Shown piece after piece: positions 49,501 through 62,775 of a stretch of 64,000 bases of DNA. The DNA comes from Prinia subflava (Eukaryota; Chordata; Aves; Passeriformes; Cisticolidae): the NCBI RefSeq assembly GCF_021018805.1, contig NC_086259.1:124001-188000 (forward strand), given 5' to 3'. The position numbers and the translations under genes are program-made. The notes under the pieces were generated by a model that saw only the letters and a list, made by a program, of their open reading frames with translations, was not told the DNA's origin and ran no database searches. Numbering within the stretch: position 1 is the stretch's first letter; each line of letters opens with the position of its first letter.

Positions 49501-52500
49501 AGAAGTAAAAAAAAAAAAAAATTAAAAAAAGATTCATTCTATGACCTTGAAAACAGATGGAGCTGTGATTTACCTTTAAATTTTAATTATGTTTAAAAGA
49601 ATCACAGAGTTTTGCAGATGCAGATAATTCTTTTCTTGGAGAGTGGAATAAATTGAAATAAATAGACATGTGAGAAAAATCAGTTCCCAAAGGAGTAACA
49701 CTGAAAACAAAGAAAATTATCTCCCAGGAGCAAGGAAAGTGATGTGGAATTCTTTTATATTGATCTCGATTAAGTTTTTAAACTTGTGGGCATTGTTACA
49801 TCAGTGAAGATTTTCAAAATGACCCAAAGCTCTTGGCAGAGAACAGAAGATTGGACCACCACTCATTTTCAACAGCAGACAGACAGCAAGCAGGTATTTG
49901 GGTTCCCTTAAGCCGTATGTTTCTTTCCTTTGCATTTTATTATAACATTTAATATTTTAACTTTGTTTGCTCCTATAATATGGAAAATGGTTTTGGTTAG
50001 TGCTTTATTAGATTGAGATAATACGGCTTTTGATGTACCAAAAGAAAATGTTCACTGTGGTGAAGGTGTTTCCTGAACATGAAACAAGGAGATTAAAGGT
50101 GGCATCATAAATGTAGGTCACAAGACTGATGAGGCACCATATTCTTCTCAACTTGATTCTTCTCTCCATTTTAATACAGCTATTCCCAGGTTACTGCTAG
50201 AGAGGAAGGAAGGCCACAGAACCTTTCAACAAATAGTTTAATATTTCAAATTGTTAATGGGCCAAATTAATTCTAGCTTGATTCTCTTAGAAGAAGGCCT
50301 ATTAATGTTAATTTTTGATATTAACCATTACTATTAGTAATTTTCTTTCCCCATTTAAAGGCTGATACTGTCATAGTGTAGCAATATTGTCCTTAGGTAT
50401 ATTTTTAAATAAAAGTATTCCATTAATTTTTGGTGTATAAATATAAAAATATCAAATCACTGTACTTCGGTTTAAGAACTCATGTTCAGGGTACTTGCTA
50501 ACTCAAGGCATGAATCTAGATAGCAACAGGATAATTGCTTGCTAATTGGTATGTGATTACATTTACACTGGCCTGTCACAACTGTAAAAGAGACCCTAAT
50601 TGTATCTCTAAATAGTGGTGATACTCCATTGTGGTACCTCCTGCTTAACTGAATGGAACATAAAACTATTTAATTACTTTCAATATGATGTTAGGATTCG
50701 GGACATTAAAATCTTTTTGGCATGGCCAAACAGTTTTGGAAAAAACTATTCCATTCAAAACTAAGTTTGAAAAAATACTTTGTGGTGTAATGACTCTGGA
50801 AGTAAGCTCCTAATTGCAGGATATTTCTGAACACTTCATTGTATACCATCAGACTATTAAGGGTAATATCTTTTACATAATGATAGCAATTTAGGGAACA
50901 TTTATCATTGAACATGTCAACTTACCATGTGTTAAGCTACACTACCAGTCAATTTCAGTCTAAAACTGGTGTTTTATAGCCCCGGGAATGCACTTGAGTT
51001 CCCCTAATGTCAGCCAGCGGCACCCTGGGGAGGCTGCAAGGTGTGCATGGCTCCAGTTGTGCCCTGCACACAAAGAGGCAACTTGGAAAGACAAATAATC
51101 CTCTGAGGAGGCTTTTTCATCCCCAAAATCTAACCTTCACAGCTACTTCCATCTGTGGACTCAAGACTAATGGACTTTTGAATTCCAAACACTGTCAGGC
51201 ATTTCCTGCTTTGCAAAAAAATGGACATAGTAGTGTGGAGAGATTTTAAAGCTGAAGCTTAGACACTGCAAAAGCTCATGAAGGCTCATGTGTGGAAATA
51301 GTGGTTTTGTTTCCAGCACTGAACTGTGGCAGATGTCCAAATGGCAATAGTAAAGAAACAAATGGTAATAGTGTAGTCCTATTAAAAAAAAATTAAAGTT
51401 GCGTCAGGGAAAGACCCATGATTTTTTATATTCTTATGATGCATAAAAATGTAGAAATAATTGTCTTGTCTTTCATGTTGCTAAATCCAGTGTAGGCTGC
51501 CAAACTAGAACTGGGTCTCAGAGATCATAGAAGAAAAGCTGAAGTAGATGGGGGAGATGGGACTAACATCTGCTAGTTCCAAGAAATTTTACAGAGTATG
51601 GAATCAGGGCTGCTGTTTTAATAATCTTTTAGCCCCCATTATTGACAAAAAATATAGAAAAATCAAAAATGCCTTTTCTTTTTAATTTCTTTCAAATAAT
51701 GCACTTACAGCCTGGTAGCTGCTCCATGCGCATTCTATTTGGGAATAGTCTTGCTTGGAGCAATAGAGATTATGTTTGATTAATCTCAGTAACTGAGGAA
51801 GAATGAAAGGATTAGCAGCATGTGTCTCATTTTATTTCATTCATTAGTTCATAAATCATACTTGCAATATAAATGTCTGCCATGATAATAGCTGGTGTTT
51901 ATACAAACTTTACAAATTTATAGGAATTTCTAAATTACTCAAAAGTCAATTTGTTTAAAATTCATTTAGTTAAACAGAGAAGGAAGCATGTGTTCTGGTT
52001 AAAAATGTATTCAAAACAAGATTTTCATATATTTGGACCAGGTCTTATTTAGACAGGACACGTTATAAGTTTTTTATAGGCAAGCCTTGATTAGCATCAG
52101 CACTGCTTATATGATGTATCAGTTATTTTTCTCTGAGATCACAATAAGCAGTGGTTTTTCCCATCCCAATGTATTATAAACATACATAAAAATCTCATTT
52201 TATTGGAAGGAAGGCAGAGTGATTTGATGATTATTTCTGCAAATCTTGGACTGATAACCCTGTGCTCAAGAAGAGGCACAAGTTCACTAGGATTTTTGCT
52301 GCTCCCAGGGTTCACAAAGGAGAGTTTCTGTAAATTTTCCCTGTGGCCTGTGTGTGCTCCAGCTTCCTGATAATCCAGCATGTATAGGATAAAGGGAGTG
52401 CTGGAAGGGTACAGAATAACACAAAAGAACTTGGTGTAAAGCAGCCTCTGAGGTTTTCCGAAGTCTGGACTCCATCATGAGTGGATCGAGTTCCACTGAG

Positions 52501-54337
52501 GCATCACCTGGGATTGCAGTCAGGTTGTTGCACAGATAAATGGCCTTGTTCTCCTCTAGGACACATTCCAGTCAGAAATCCTGGAATGAATTTGCTACCT
52601 TCCTACTGGACTTCTCCTGCCAATTACCTTTGTGTTCATTTGTCTCTGCACTGCATCGCTGTTCACTTGAGGCTCTTTAGGCACTTCATCCTTTCCTACC
52701 TGTAAACATGTGGAGAAATGTTTTCACTCTTCCAGCTACAGAGAAATTGTTTCACATTGCAGGGCATTTGCAACCTTTTAGGACTGTCTGAGGTATGGTA
52801 TAAGAAAACTGTCTTGATTTTTCACTGTTTTTTCACTCTTTTAATCCACTTTTCATCTTTATTAGAAAACATAAAGATGTTTTCTGATAACCTTGGATCA
52901 AACTTGGATCTAAACATCAATTAATAGCTTAAAATAGGCGTAGTGAAAAAACATATGAAATCTTATGCATCACGATGAAGTCTTGTCTATGAAAATGTTG
53001 GAATTGCTGATCTGATGCTATATTGAGGAAACCTTCACTATACTGAGGAAACTTTTTGAACAATTTAAACTTTTTCTTTTTAGATATAGCTTTAGAAGTT
53101 TTCAGCCTTTCAGCATTTTTCTCTCATCTGTTCTGATTCACCTCTTTGCAATCCCTAATGGCTTCCCTCTACCTGCCCTTAACTTATAGACCATTTCTTG
53201 CAGTGTTTTCAGAAAAGAAAAACTGGCTGTTTATCTCTCAAAAGTCCTGAAAAAGAACTTTCACTCTTTCAGTCTTAGCATTTCCATGAGGTAGAGGGTC
53301 AAGGTTGGTTTCTCATTCCATAATACCAGATAAGAAGCAGGGAAAAGTAACACAGAGAACTCTTTAATCAGGGGCCCTGATTTGGAAAGCACTAGTCTTT
53401 GCTTAGGGGACTAAATATTCTAAGTTCCCACAGAAGGCAGGATAGGCCAAGCACACTCAGATGTATTCTCAAAATCTAAAATTTATTGGTGTTTTGTCTA
53501 GACTAGATATATATCTCAAAAGCCCCTAATCACCATACAGAAATCAAATAAGCAGGAGGGTGTAGGTGATCCAGCTTGGTGACTTGAACTAATAATTAAA
53601 AACTTCCCTGATTTCTTACATGCATAACAACCAGTAGCAGATCTGGTGTGTTTTCACTGATGATTGGAAAGTCTTTGGTAACAATCTTTTCTCTGGGAAG
53701 GGAAACAATTGAATTAGTGCAACCAAGTCACCTTTGATCTTCTCAGTGTGTAAGTTCAACTCAGTGACCTGTGGAAGCCACCACTATTATGATATGTTCT
53801 ATCTCCAATTTATACATTTTTACTGTCTTTGACGTGATATTTTAAAATATAGGCATTAGAAATTGCACTGTTGTAACAGTGATATTAGGTAAAGCTACCT
53901 TCCCTTCCCAAATGGTTTAGTTTAAATAGCCATGGATATTGATTTTATTATTGAGCCACGATAATATTAATTTGAGGAGTATCTTGAGAACTAGTTCTTT
54001 TCAGCTTTATCTTTTATGTGCCATTTGTTGTAAAAGTTTAAAGCGATGCCACCTTTCTGAAAGATCCTCTTGGGCGACATTCAGAGATAACACCCCTGAA
54101 GGTCCCATTCAAAATATGTGCAAAAGGACTGTTTTCCTGTTTTTCCTTTTCCAGGTTTTTCCTGTACCCACTCTTTGCCACTGAGCTTTTTAGGATTCCT
54201 ACATTACCATTTTGTTGCCCACCTGTTGTCATCAAAAGGAATTCAGCACTTGGCTGGTACTAAATCTCACTCTACAGTTCTGATCTCACTGTACAAACTG
54301 TTTGCTCTGGATTAGTCTGGTCTCCCATTTATGACTT
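46531..54337. other. Unique AT-rich DNA, ~7.8 kb, no confirmed gene
   Basis: No repeat family recognised. It contains a T18 run (46772-46789), an A15 run (49507-49521) and an open frame at 48222-48545 listed separately. The 51700-51900 interval has the balanced, motif-dense look of conserved non-coding DNA but this is unverified. Confidence 0.5.
48222..48545 (+). other. 107-codon open frame, origin unknown
   Basis: Starts MGNSSVMQIQVG, contains PWKEVINKHLQAILQAV and ends ELQKKSVQL. It lies in AT-rich non-repeat DNA, so it is not explained by CR1, an LTR or simple sequence. A TGA lies a few codons upstream, so the frame is closed on both sides. I see no signal peptide, membrane segment or known domain, and codon use is not clearly biased. 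The N-terminal MGNSS would permit myristoylation, but that alone means little. Its length is within what chance gives in a window this size. Most likely non-coding, with a decayed transposon gene as an alternative. Confidence 0.12.
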
Positions 54338-54662
54338 ACAAACACAGGATTATTAAGGCTGGAAAGGCCCTCCAAGGCCACTGAGTCCAAGCTGTGCTGA
54401 ATGCTCACCTCCAGGCCTTCCTGGGACACCTCCAGGGATGGGCACTCCAAACCTCCCTGGGCAGCGCCTGCCAAGGCCTGAGCTCCCTTTTCATGCAGAA
54501 ATTCCTGCTGCTGTCCTGCTGCTGAGCCTCCCCTGGCCCAGCCTGAGGCCGTTCCCTCTCCTCCTGCCCCTACTACCTAGGAGCAGAGCCTGATGCCCCC
54601 CTGCGCCCTCCTGTCAGGGACTTGTGCAGAGCCAGAAGGTCCCCCTGAGCCTCCTTTTCACT
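54338..54662 (-). repeat. CR1 LINE 3' portion, different subfamily
   Basis: The left edge ATTATTAAGGCTGGAAAGGC, then CTCCAAGGCCACTGAGTCC, is the complement of a CR1 3' end. GGACACCTCCAGGGATGGGC, CCTCCCTGGGCAGCGCCTG, TGCAGAAATTCCTGCTG and GGTCCCCCTGAGCCTCC follow in family order. The wording differs from the copies at 7665, 35852 and 40148, so it is another CR1 subfamily. Minus strand, 5'-truncated at about 54662. Confidence 0.93.
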
Positions 54663-56636
54663 TTTCCTTTTCAATTGTACTTTAATGAACTTAATTTTTC
54701 ACAGGCCTATATTAATATCTAATTGTTCATTTACAAGTAATGACCTGTAAAGGAGTTACTTATTCCACTCTTCCCTTGAAATTTGCCATCACAGTATTAT
54801 TGTAGTCTAATTTTGTGGGGAAAACATTTCAGAATGAAACTTCCACTCATTTACCCTCTTTCAGGTGTGTCATTACTTGCGTGTTTTTTCTTGTTTCCTC
54901 CCAATAATTTTTTATTTCATTAGCAAGTCCTTGACTGAACAATTCAGAGCTGGAGAGATGAAAGAGAGTGAATAATATGTGATATACAGTTACAGAATGG
55001 GTACAGGTGTGCTGTTCTTTGCAGTTTTTTGTGTTCAGTGATGCTCAAGACAACTCAACTGCACAGAAAACTGTCAGCTTCCCTACTGCAATGCACTTAT
55101 GGTGTCTAACACTGGCAGGACACAATGGGCAGTATTTTCTCACTAATTTCCCCTCCCTTCAGCCATAGGCCAGCTCTGTTTGGTGCCAGCATGTCTCAGG
55201 TCCTTCTGAAGTTCTGATCTGAACGGAGAGAGGCAAGCTGTGTTTTACTGAGTAAGAATGATGAAAACAACCAAGGTTAGGGAGAAAGAGGGGAATATGA
55301 ACAGGATGAGAAAAACACTCCTTTAGTGCCTTTTAATCAGTGATCCCCACAGGCTTTGCAGAGGCTCTCGGAGCTCTGCAGGGAACAATGTGCTGCTCTC
55401 TGGAATGCTGAGTCACAAAGGCAATGGGAGCAACAGCTGAGAGTGAAGCCTGCAGCAGTGCATGCCACAGACAAAAACAGTGGCTCCAATAGCCCAGGAT
55501 TGTTTCTGTGGGCCAAATCTGTAGTTTCTGAATTCTCTTTTTACATGAACATCCACTGAGGAAACAGAGATGAGAGAGGGAAGCTATGAAAAGGGCAGGA
55601 AATTAAAGCTAAAACTCTTCTTGCATGGCACTGGCAGAAGCAGAGGGCTCTTGGTGCCTTACATTAAGACTTGGGTCAGTGCATCTGAGGTAATTGTTCC
55701 TTTTACACGGATCCAAGGGATAGAGCTGCCTCTTGACTAAGCCAAGCAGAGTGTGCCACTTCTGGGGGGGATTTCATCACCAAACAAATAAGCAGGGAAC
55801 CCATCAAAATTCCAGCCCTTTCTGTGAGGTGCTGCACCGAGAAGTCCTTTCCTTTCTGTCTGTTCATGTAACTCCTGAAGTTTCTAAAAGAGACAACAGA
55901 GTTTCTGCAGTAAAAAACACAGATCTGAAGTGTTTTGCCTTTGCAACATTATGTAAGGACTGGGATAGCTGTGTGTAGCAATGAAGAGACTGGAACCTGG
56001 AGTTGTTCTGCTTCCAGTTTATAAGAATATCTTCTTTTTTAGTGCCTTAGTAACAATGGAAATTCAGTACTTGTAAAATCTAACATGGTATTTTTAAGAA
56101 AATCTTGAAGTGTTTTCTCAAAGAAAGATACAGTTGTGACCAGTGTAAGCATAATATAAAACCTTTAATGGGTAGTGAAAAACCTTGGTAATGAACCTCC
56201 CCACAGACATTGCCTTAAACATGATAGAACTGCACATTACTTCAGAAGTAAATATTTAAAAATAAAGTAAAATATTAGAAGTATTGTTTGATTATCCATA
56301 CTTACACCTTCAGGAAAAGGTTCTTGATCAACGATTTGTTGTTTGATTGCTGACCCAATGATTCCTTGCTTTCAAATGTATTACTGGAACTTGGTCTGCA
56401 ACTTGCAGTTTAAGTATCTATTAAATATTTGATGTGCATCCCAAATAGCCAGAGGTAGTGCTTAGGCATTCATTTTCCAAAATGTACCTTTAAGACGCAG
56501 TATAGTAAATTCAAAGTGAAACAGTGACCACAAAAGCTGCATTTTACTTTGAGTGTGCAGTTGGGTATTTTATGGCTAAAGCTGTTACTTCTTTAAGACT
56601 TGGAGTTCAAGCATTGCATAAGGGAGAAAATAACCT
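54663..56636. other. Unique DNA, no gene seen
   Basis: AT-rich. No repeat, RNA or coding element recognised. The frames at 55356-55559 and 55733-55978 lack motifs. Confidence 0.55.
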
Positions 56637-56811
56637 CCAAAACCAAAAAAGAACAAGAGCAACAACAATAACCAAACAAAAAACACTCCTCCAAACCCAC
56701 CCCCAAACAAACAAAAAACCAAGAAAACCAGCCAGAAAAACCCAAAACAAAAACCCACCAAAGTCCCAAAAACCAAAAAAAAAAAGCCAAACCCAAAAAA
56801 CAAACATACAA
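56637..56811. repeat. A/C-rich low-complexity tract, nearly T-free
   Basis: About 175 bases that on the plus strand are mostly A and C (CAACAACAATAACCAAAC, CCAAACAAACAAAAAACC and similar) with very few T or G. The Lys/Gln/Pro-rich plus-strand frame and the Phe/Gly/Leu-rich minus-strand frames are composition artefacts. Confidence 0.88.
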
Positions 56812-59099
56812 ATTAATTAATCTAAACCACTCATTTTAGAAACTATATTAAAATTATTTTCTATAGGACAGCATCTATGAGTTTAAAAATTTCTGGTGCT
56901 ATAATTAAAAAATCTTTAAACATACAATCAAACTTACAATAAATAAATAAATACTTTTGAGTTAGTTTATTACTAGCTATTTTTATTTTAGTATGGAAAT
57001 TTTCCTGCTGCAGTCTTAAATGAGTACTGGTACAGGGAAATACACCCTTATAAAGTACCTTATGAAGTTTTTATTTACAATCTGTTCAAGAAATATGGAT
57101 TTTAGCAAGTACTCTGGACTTGGGTTTTTATAATCTAGAGCATATTCCTTCCCTCCAGCTCCTCAGATGAGAATCCAGATGCCAAACTTCTGCCATAAAG
57201 CGTTTTTATGCCCTTGTAAAAGCTTTGTAGACCCAGAAAGCCTTTCCTCCCATCACTGTGTTTTCCTTGGGGGTAGAGAGGGGAAAACTTTTTCTGTTCT
57301 TATTTTATCCAACTCAGACAATGAAGGCAAATAAAAAGTTGGAGTGATTGAGTATAACCAGTAATAAATACTAGGGTGGTTTTTGTGGCTGTGTATAATT
57401 TCTGTATTATCAGTGTGCTATAAATGATTTATTTCAGGACCAACTTGCATTAAAACTTCCCAATTTTATTATGTTGTAGTAGTCACAGATGTGTCAACAC
57501 AGGGAAGTAAGCTGATATTTGTAAATCCAGCTGTTCTGGTTTGTAAATGATATAATAAAATAAACTAAAAATTCTTTATTGTAGCGCATACCATACGTCA
57601 TATCTCTGTTTTTAAATAATCATAACCACTTCCAATTTTTACTAAACAAATAGGCTCATCCTTGATGTTTATTTACAGAAGGTAATCTAATGCTAATCTG
57701 CTCTCCTTTGGTTTTATGACAACTTTGGATACTTTGGGGTGTCTTCCTCTTGCAGGTAAACAAATTTCTCACCTGCTCCTTGTGAGGGAGACGCTGGTGT
57801 TGCCTGGATACAGCTGGAGCAGTTTGGTTGGAGCTGCACTGCTGTCAGCTGGGCCAGGGTGTTACATTGATTCATAAATGCATTATCTGGCACAGCAGCC
57901 CAGCCTTTTACATCAGCGAAGTACAGGAGCCAATGGAGGGTTATTTAGTCAGCTTTTAAAGAGATATTTTGGCTTCCCAATACTTCCATGAAGGTTGAGT
58001 GCTAACTGTGTTTATTTACATTTTAATATTACTGTCCTAGGAGGCATCTTTAACTGCATCATTCACTAATGTATGTTCTGCAAGTTAAAAATGCCAAAGG
58101 AAGGGTCAAATTAGATGAGACATGTGGGTGTTTTGTAGATACCATTTTTGCAACTTTTCAATAAGATTTCCTAGCTCCTTCCATGTAAATACAGCAGATT
58201 TTCAGTTTTTCATGATGCCAAACTGAGTGTTTTGGACTTTCTGTGCACATTACCTAAATCAGAGTGACTCCAAATGTCTCCACATACTATTTTAATATCT
58301 GTGTGATAGGTGAAAATTAAAATCTTAAAATAGTTAATTTCGTTTCTGGAAAATACACCTGTCAAATGTTCCACAGTCCAACTGGTGCACTTCAGTAAAA
58401 AATAACTGAGAGTGTCACTGTCAGAAGCATCAATAAATGGCCATGCCTGGGTGGACACCTAGTAAAGAAGGTGCTATCACATAAGGTGAACATGATGCAG
58501 GACTCTGAATAATAAATCAGAAGTCCCAGTGGCAGGCACAGCAAATCTTGAAGCAGGCATATGAGCTGCATTAATTAGTTTTTAGCAGGATGTAATTTAC
58601 ACATGAAAGCCACCATTGCAAAGAATTTGTGGGTCTGAGAAGCAGATTTTTGTAGATCAGTGCTTCGTGATTTGTTCTCTGAAGCATCTGGTCCTCATCA
58701 TTGTTTGAAGCAGGATTTTAGTGATGCTTCAGTCTGTCTTACCATAGCCTGAACATATTAATAATTTACTATTGAATTCCTGAACAGAGCTCACGTTGCA
58801 AACTCTGCATTATTTACAGGGCTGCAGCAGGGGCTGACAACAGGGACAAGGTGTTGAAGCAGATTTGCAGTGATGAATGGTCATTCACTACTAGGAATCC
58901 GTCAAGGCACCTCTGAGCTGTCTGTTGAGGTAAGAGGTGCTGTGAGGTCTCTGTCTACCCAGCACCAGGTGAGCAGCTGATGAACTGGGATCAGCTTTTC
59001 CATGGTTTGTACAGGAGAACTGAGATCCTGCAACCAAAACTATCATTTTACTGTGAGTTTTTCTCAAGTTAAAGAAGCTGTACCATTAATTCTGCAAAG
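56812..59099. other. Unique DNA; possible conserved non-coding segment
   Basis: No gene recognised. AATA-type simple sequence lies at about 56938-56955. The 57840-57985 interval (TTGATTCATAAATGCATTATC, CCAATGGAGGGTTATTTAG) looks like a conserved element by composition only. Confidence 0.45.
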
Positions 59100-59352
59100 G
59101 AATGTGGTCTCCCAGGGGCAATCCCTGTTTAACAAGTGCTGGGACATTCTACTCTGAAAGGGTGGTCAGGCATTGGAATGGGCTCCCTGGGGAAGTGGTG
59201 GAGTCACCATCCCCGGAAGTGTTAAAAAAATGAGCAGATGTGGCACTTCATTATATGGTTTAGTGGGCATGGGGGTGATGGATCAAAGGCTGAACTTGAT
59301 GAGTTTGGAGAACTTTTCCAATCCGAATAATTCAGAGGTTCTGTGACTCTAG
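59100..59352 (+). repeat. CR1 LINE 3' portion
   Basis: Sense-strand landmarks: GGTGGTCAGGCATTGGAATGG, GCTCCCTGGGGAAGTGGTGG, AGTCACCATCCCCGGAAGTG, then AACTTTTCCAATCCGAATAAT and TTCAGAGGTTCTGTGACTCT at the 3' terminus. It belongs to the same CR1 type as 54338-54662 but in opposite orientation. The upstream limit is approximate. Confidence 0.9.
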
Positions 59353-62300
59353 TGTTCACTGGTATTTTTAGAAGTGGCACCTGGGTGTTTGGAATCTTTC
59401 TTAAAAATAATATATTCTTCATCATGAGAGTGAATGCCAGCAAGGTGAACAGAATTTCAGCCAAACAGCCTTGCTGCTGCAACCTAGTGAGAGGTTACTG
59501 AAAAAGAGAGAGGTTGTTAATGCCACTTATTTTATTGAACAGTAGTGACAGCTGCTATTTATCAAATGCAGACATTTTTCCTGCCACTGTGTCTAACAAG
59601 GCATTGCACATTTAGAAAACAGAGATTGTTTGTTTGTTCTCATATTGGGCTGGGGTTTATTTAGTCACTGGAGCTGCCCAGAAAAGACGAGGACTGTTCT
59701 GTGCAGAGCAAGAAAGTTTGATACAAATGCATATTGTACATGGGTGTTTATTTTAGAATACCATATGACATTTTCCACCAAATTCTACACTAAAATCTGC
59801 CTTAAAACTGAGCTGCACTTCAGTTCTCTATAGACATCTGCAGGTGAGTGATTTGAAGTAGGGGGCTGTATTTGTGTTCTATGTGTTCAATTAATGCTAC
59901 AGTGGGGCCCTCACCTCCCAGCCTGATAATCTAGGTGCTGTTGCAATGTAAAAGTAATAATGATGGTAATGAAATTAAGAGCTCTAGTTAGCTGTGACAA
60001 GCTGAGTGGGTTTTTTTTTTCACCTCCAGCTGGTAGAAATTGCAGTATATTTTTTTCCAGATGTAGGCTGGTACTTAGGCTTTCCATTAGGTAGAGAAAT
60101 ATCCCTGCCTTTTCTTGCTTAGTTTCTCTCTTTATCTGCTTCAGTGACCTTACTGATATGGAACTTTGTAACATGATGAGCTGGCAGTGACGGACGCCGG
60201 AGGTGAGCCACATGGATTGGCTTTAATGAACAATGCCTATATGCTCTTATTAGCATCAGTGTTCCTTCCAGACTTACACAAACAGGTATCAAGGTTGAGC
60301 TTGCCACTGACATTGGAGCTGCTCACATGGCTCTGCTTTTTCCAGCTGTATCACTGTGGAAATATTGAGCAAATTTTGTATATTTTTTTTTTTAATTCTG
60401 GATCTTGGATTGAAGCAAGTACAAATTCTCTAAATTTCTTTCTCTGATTGAAATGTTTGATCTGACTCCTCATGACATGTTGCTGCAGCGCAGCTGCACT
60501 GAGTGCTTCGGCTCTGCTGTTCCTGGAGTTGAGCCGTTTTTTTATCCCAGACAAGGTAACTTCTGACTGCCGCTGCTGCTGTGTGTCCATTTAAAAAGAC
60601 AGGTATCTCTGCTTGCACAATTAAAACTCAAATACTTGACATTTCAGGAGTTGCTCTATATAGAAACAGGAGTGTGTTTTTAGCATGCATACAAGTGGCC
60701 ATAAGCTCTATAAAAACAACTCCACAGAGGGGCAGATTGGATCTCCTGAGAGCTGAATATGGGCTGTGCCAACAGAGGAGAAAAACAGTTTATGAGTGAA
60801 ACAATAAAAGACATGGAACAAGGATAAAAATTATAATTTCTGTTAAAAAAAACCAAATTCTAAAAATTGGCAATAAAGGTGCTCACCTAAGGGACATGGT
60901 ACGGGAGCAGAGCCACCGGTGCATGCACATTTTATTGAACACCTTTTTTCTATTCTGTCATATCCGTATCTATGGCTTCTTGTGACATGATGCTCCAGAC
61001 TTTATTACATTAGGGTGGCAGTGACAGGCACATGACAGAATTCACAGAAGGTCTTGTGACAAACAGCCAAGATTTATTATGGATGCCCCCTTTTAGAGCC
61101 AGTTCAAAATTCCCGTGCTTGAACAATGTCTGGTTGGAGTCTTGGCACCATCCAGCACACTGGGCTGTTTGCATTTGAGACTGAATGGGATTGGCAGGGG
61201 TCTCCTGTTTGATTTCAAATCCAACCTATCACTGCTCACCCAGGGATTTGTTTACTTCTTTTCTATAACTAACTAGGCTAGCTGAATTGGGTTTCTTATT
61301 ATGGCCAAATTTATCTGTATAGCCTCAGTCCAGCTGTGGCTGTGACAAGACTTAGGGAGAAAAAAAGAAAACTTCTTTCAAAAGTTCTTTTGAAATTGCA
61401 CTGCCTCATTTTATTAGTTGATTTCCAGCTCATACAAGAAATTCTAAATATTCTTCAGATTTTTATGTCCCACTAGTTCTTTATAGGCCATTTTCTTTCT
61501 CTCTTTCAGTAATTTATTTTCCAAGCTGAAGACGCTTCACACAACTTATCTCTCCTTGTGTGAAAGCCAAGCTATAGCTCTTATGATTCCTGTTGTCCTT
61601 CTTTGGGTCATTTCTAGTTCAATCACATCATTTTTGCAGGTGACATAAATATAATCCACATTTTGTAACGTAGAATTCTGCAGCTCTGAAGGGGAATTTA
61701 GATTATTCCCCTCTGTGTTTAATTTTGTCTTCCATTGCTCAAGTCATTCTATTTGTACATCATTTCCCCATGATTCTTTCAAATTCTTCTTTTGTATATT
61801 GTTTATATTGTTTATTGTGTCCCCATCATCTGAAAACCCTGTCAGCTCACTCTTGGCCAGGTAATTTCTGAACCTCCATGAAGATTGTCTGGTAATTTTC
61901 TTATCTTCAGACATCAGCTTGGTGTGATTTTCTATGTATTAGGACCAAGCTGTTCATAGAAGTAAACCACTGGAATTCCATGGAAAGGGCCTTTGAGATG
62001 GTAATTCTAAATAAAACAGAGCAATTCTTGCAGCCAGAAAATTTATAGAGGGAACAATTTTGATTAAATTGATTGCAAAGCTATCAATAAAATAGTCTTC
62101 CATTTGGTGGAAGTTATAGTTTACCACAGACAGGAATGATTTCTTTACAATTCTCAAAGTTTTCACCTTATATGGAGTAGGCAGGCAACAAAAAACGTAA
62201 ATACAGTAACAAGTAACAAAAGTGAAGAAGATAAGGTGAAGTTAAGAGTGCCAGAGCTACAGTATATATTTTTGTACCCTAAACTCAAAGAATGCAACAT

Positions 62301-62775
62301 TTATAATTTGTGATGCCCAAAGCAAGTTATGGGCAGGAGAAACCAATAGTAGAGTTCACATCACTGAGTTTCCCAGACATATAAGGAATTTAAGAAAAAA
62401 ATTAGTAAATTCTTCCCATTTATATCACTATTTTATGTAATATTTTTCAGGCCCAACATGTAGCTATGTAAATCTATATGAAAACAAATGCAGAGTCTAA
62501 GAATTCAAAGTACTGAAATTCAGAAAAAACCAAACTATTTTTAAGTTGCAAACTTCAATTCTCAAAAGACTGGAATAAAATTAAAAGAGTATAAAGTCAA
62601 TCACTCAGTACTGTGCAAGATACAATTAAAATCTACCCTACTGCTAACAAAACTATTTTGTTTTCCTTTCACCATCCTCAGGAAAGAAACCACAATCATT
62701 TTCTTATCTCCAGTATTTAAGGATCTTTTCTGCCTTTAAAATAAGGATAATTGGAATATGATTGTTTTGAAATCA
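59353..62775. other. Unique AT-rich DNA; old LINE remnant inside
   Basis: No gene recognised. T9-10 runs lie near 60010-60019 and 60383-60392. The 60150-60280 interval has enhancer-like composition. A weak ancient CR1-type match at 61545-61690 is listed separately. Confidence 0.5.
61545..61690 (-). repeat. Possible ancient CR1/L3 remnant
   Basis: GTCCTTCTTTGGGTCATTTC, TAGTTCAATCACATCATTTT and ATAATCCACATTTTGTAACG follow, loosely, the complement of old amniote CR1 (TTGCCCTTCTCTG...TCCAATTC...CACATC...CCAGATGTGGG). Divergence is large and the call rests on pattern order alone. Confidence 0.35.

Noticed and set aside
56524..56820. Lys/Gln/Pro-rich frame and its Phe/Gly/Leu-rich minus-strand shadows
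   Set aside because: Translation of an A/C-rich low-complexity tract.
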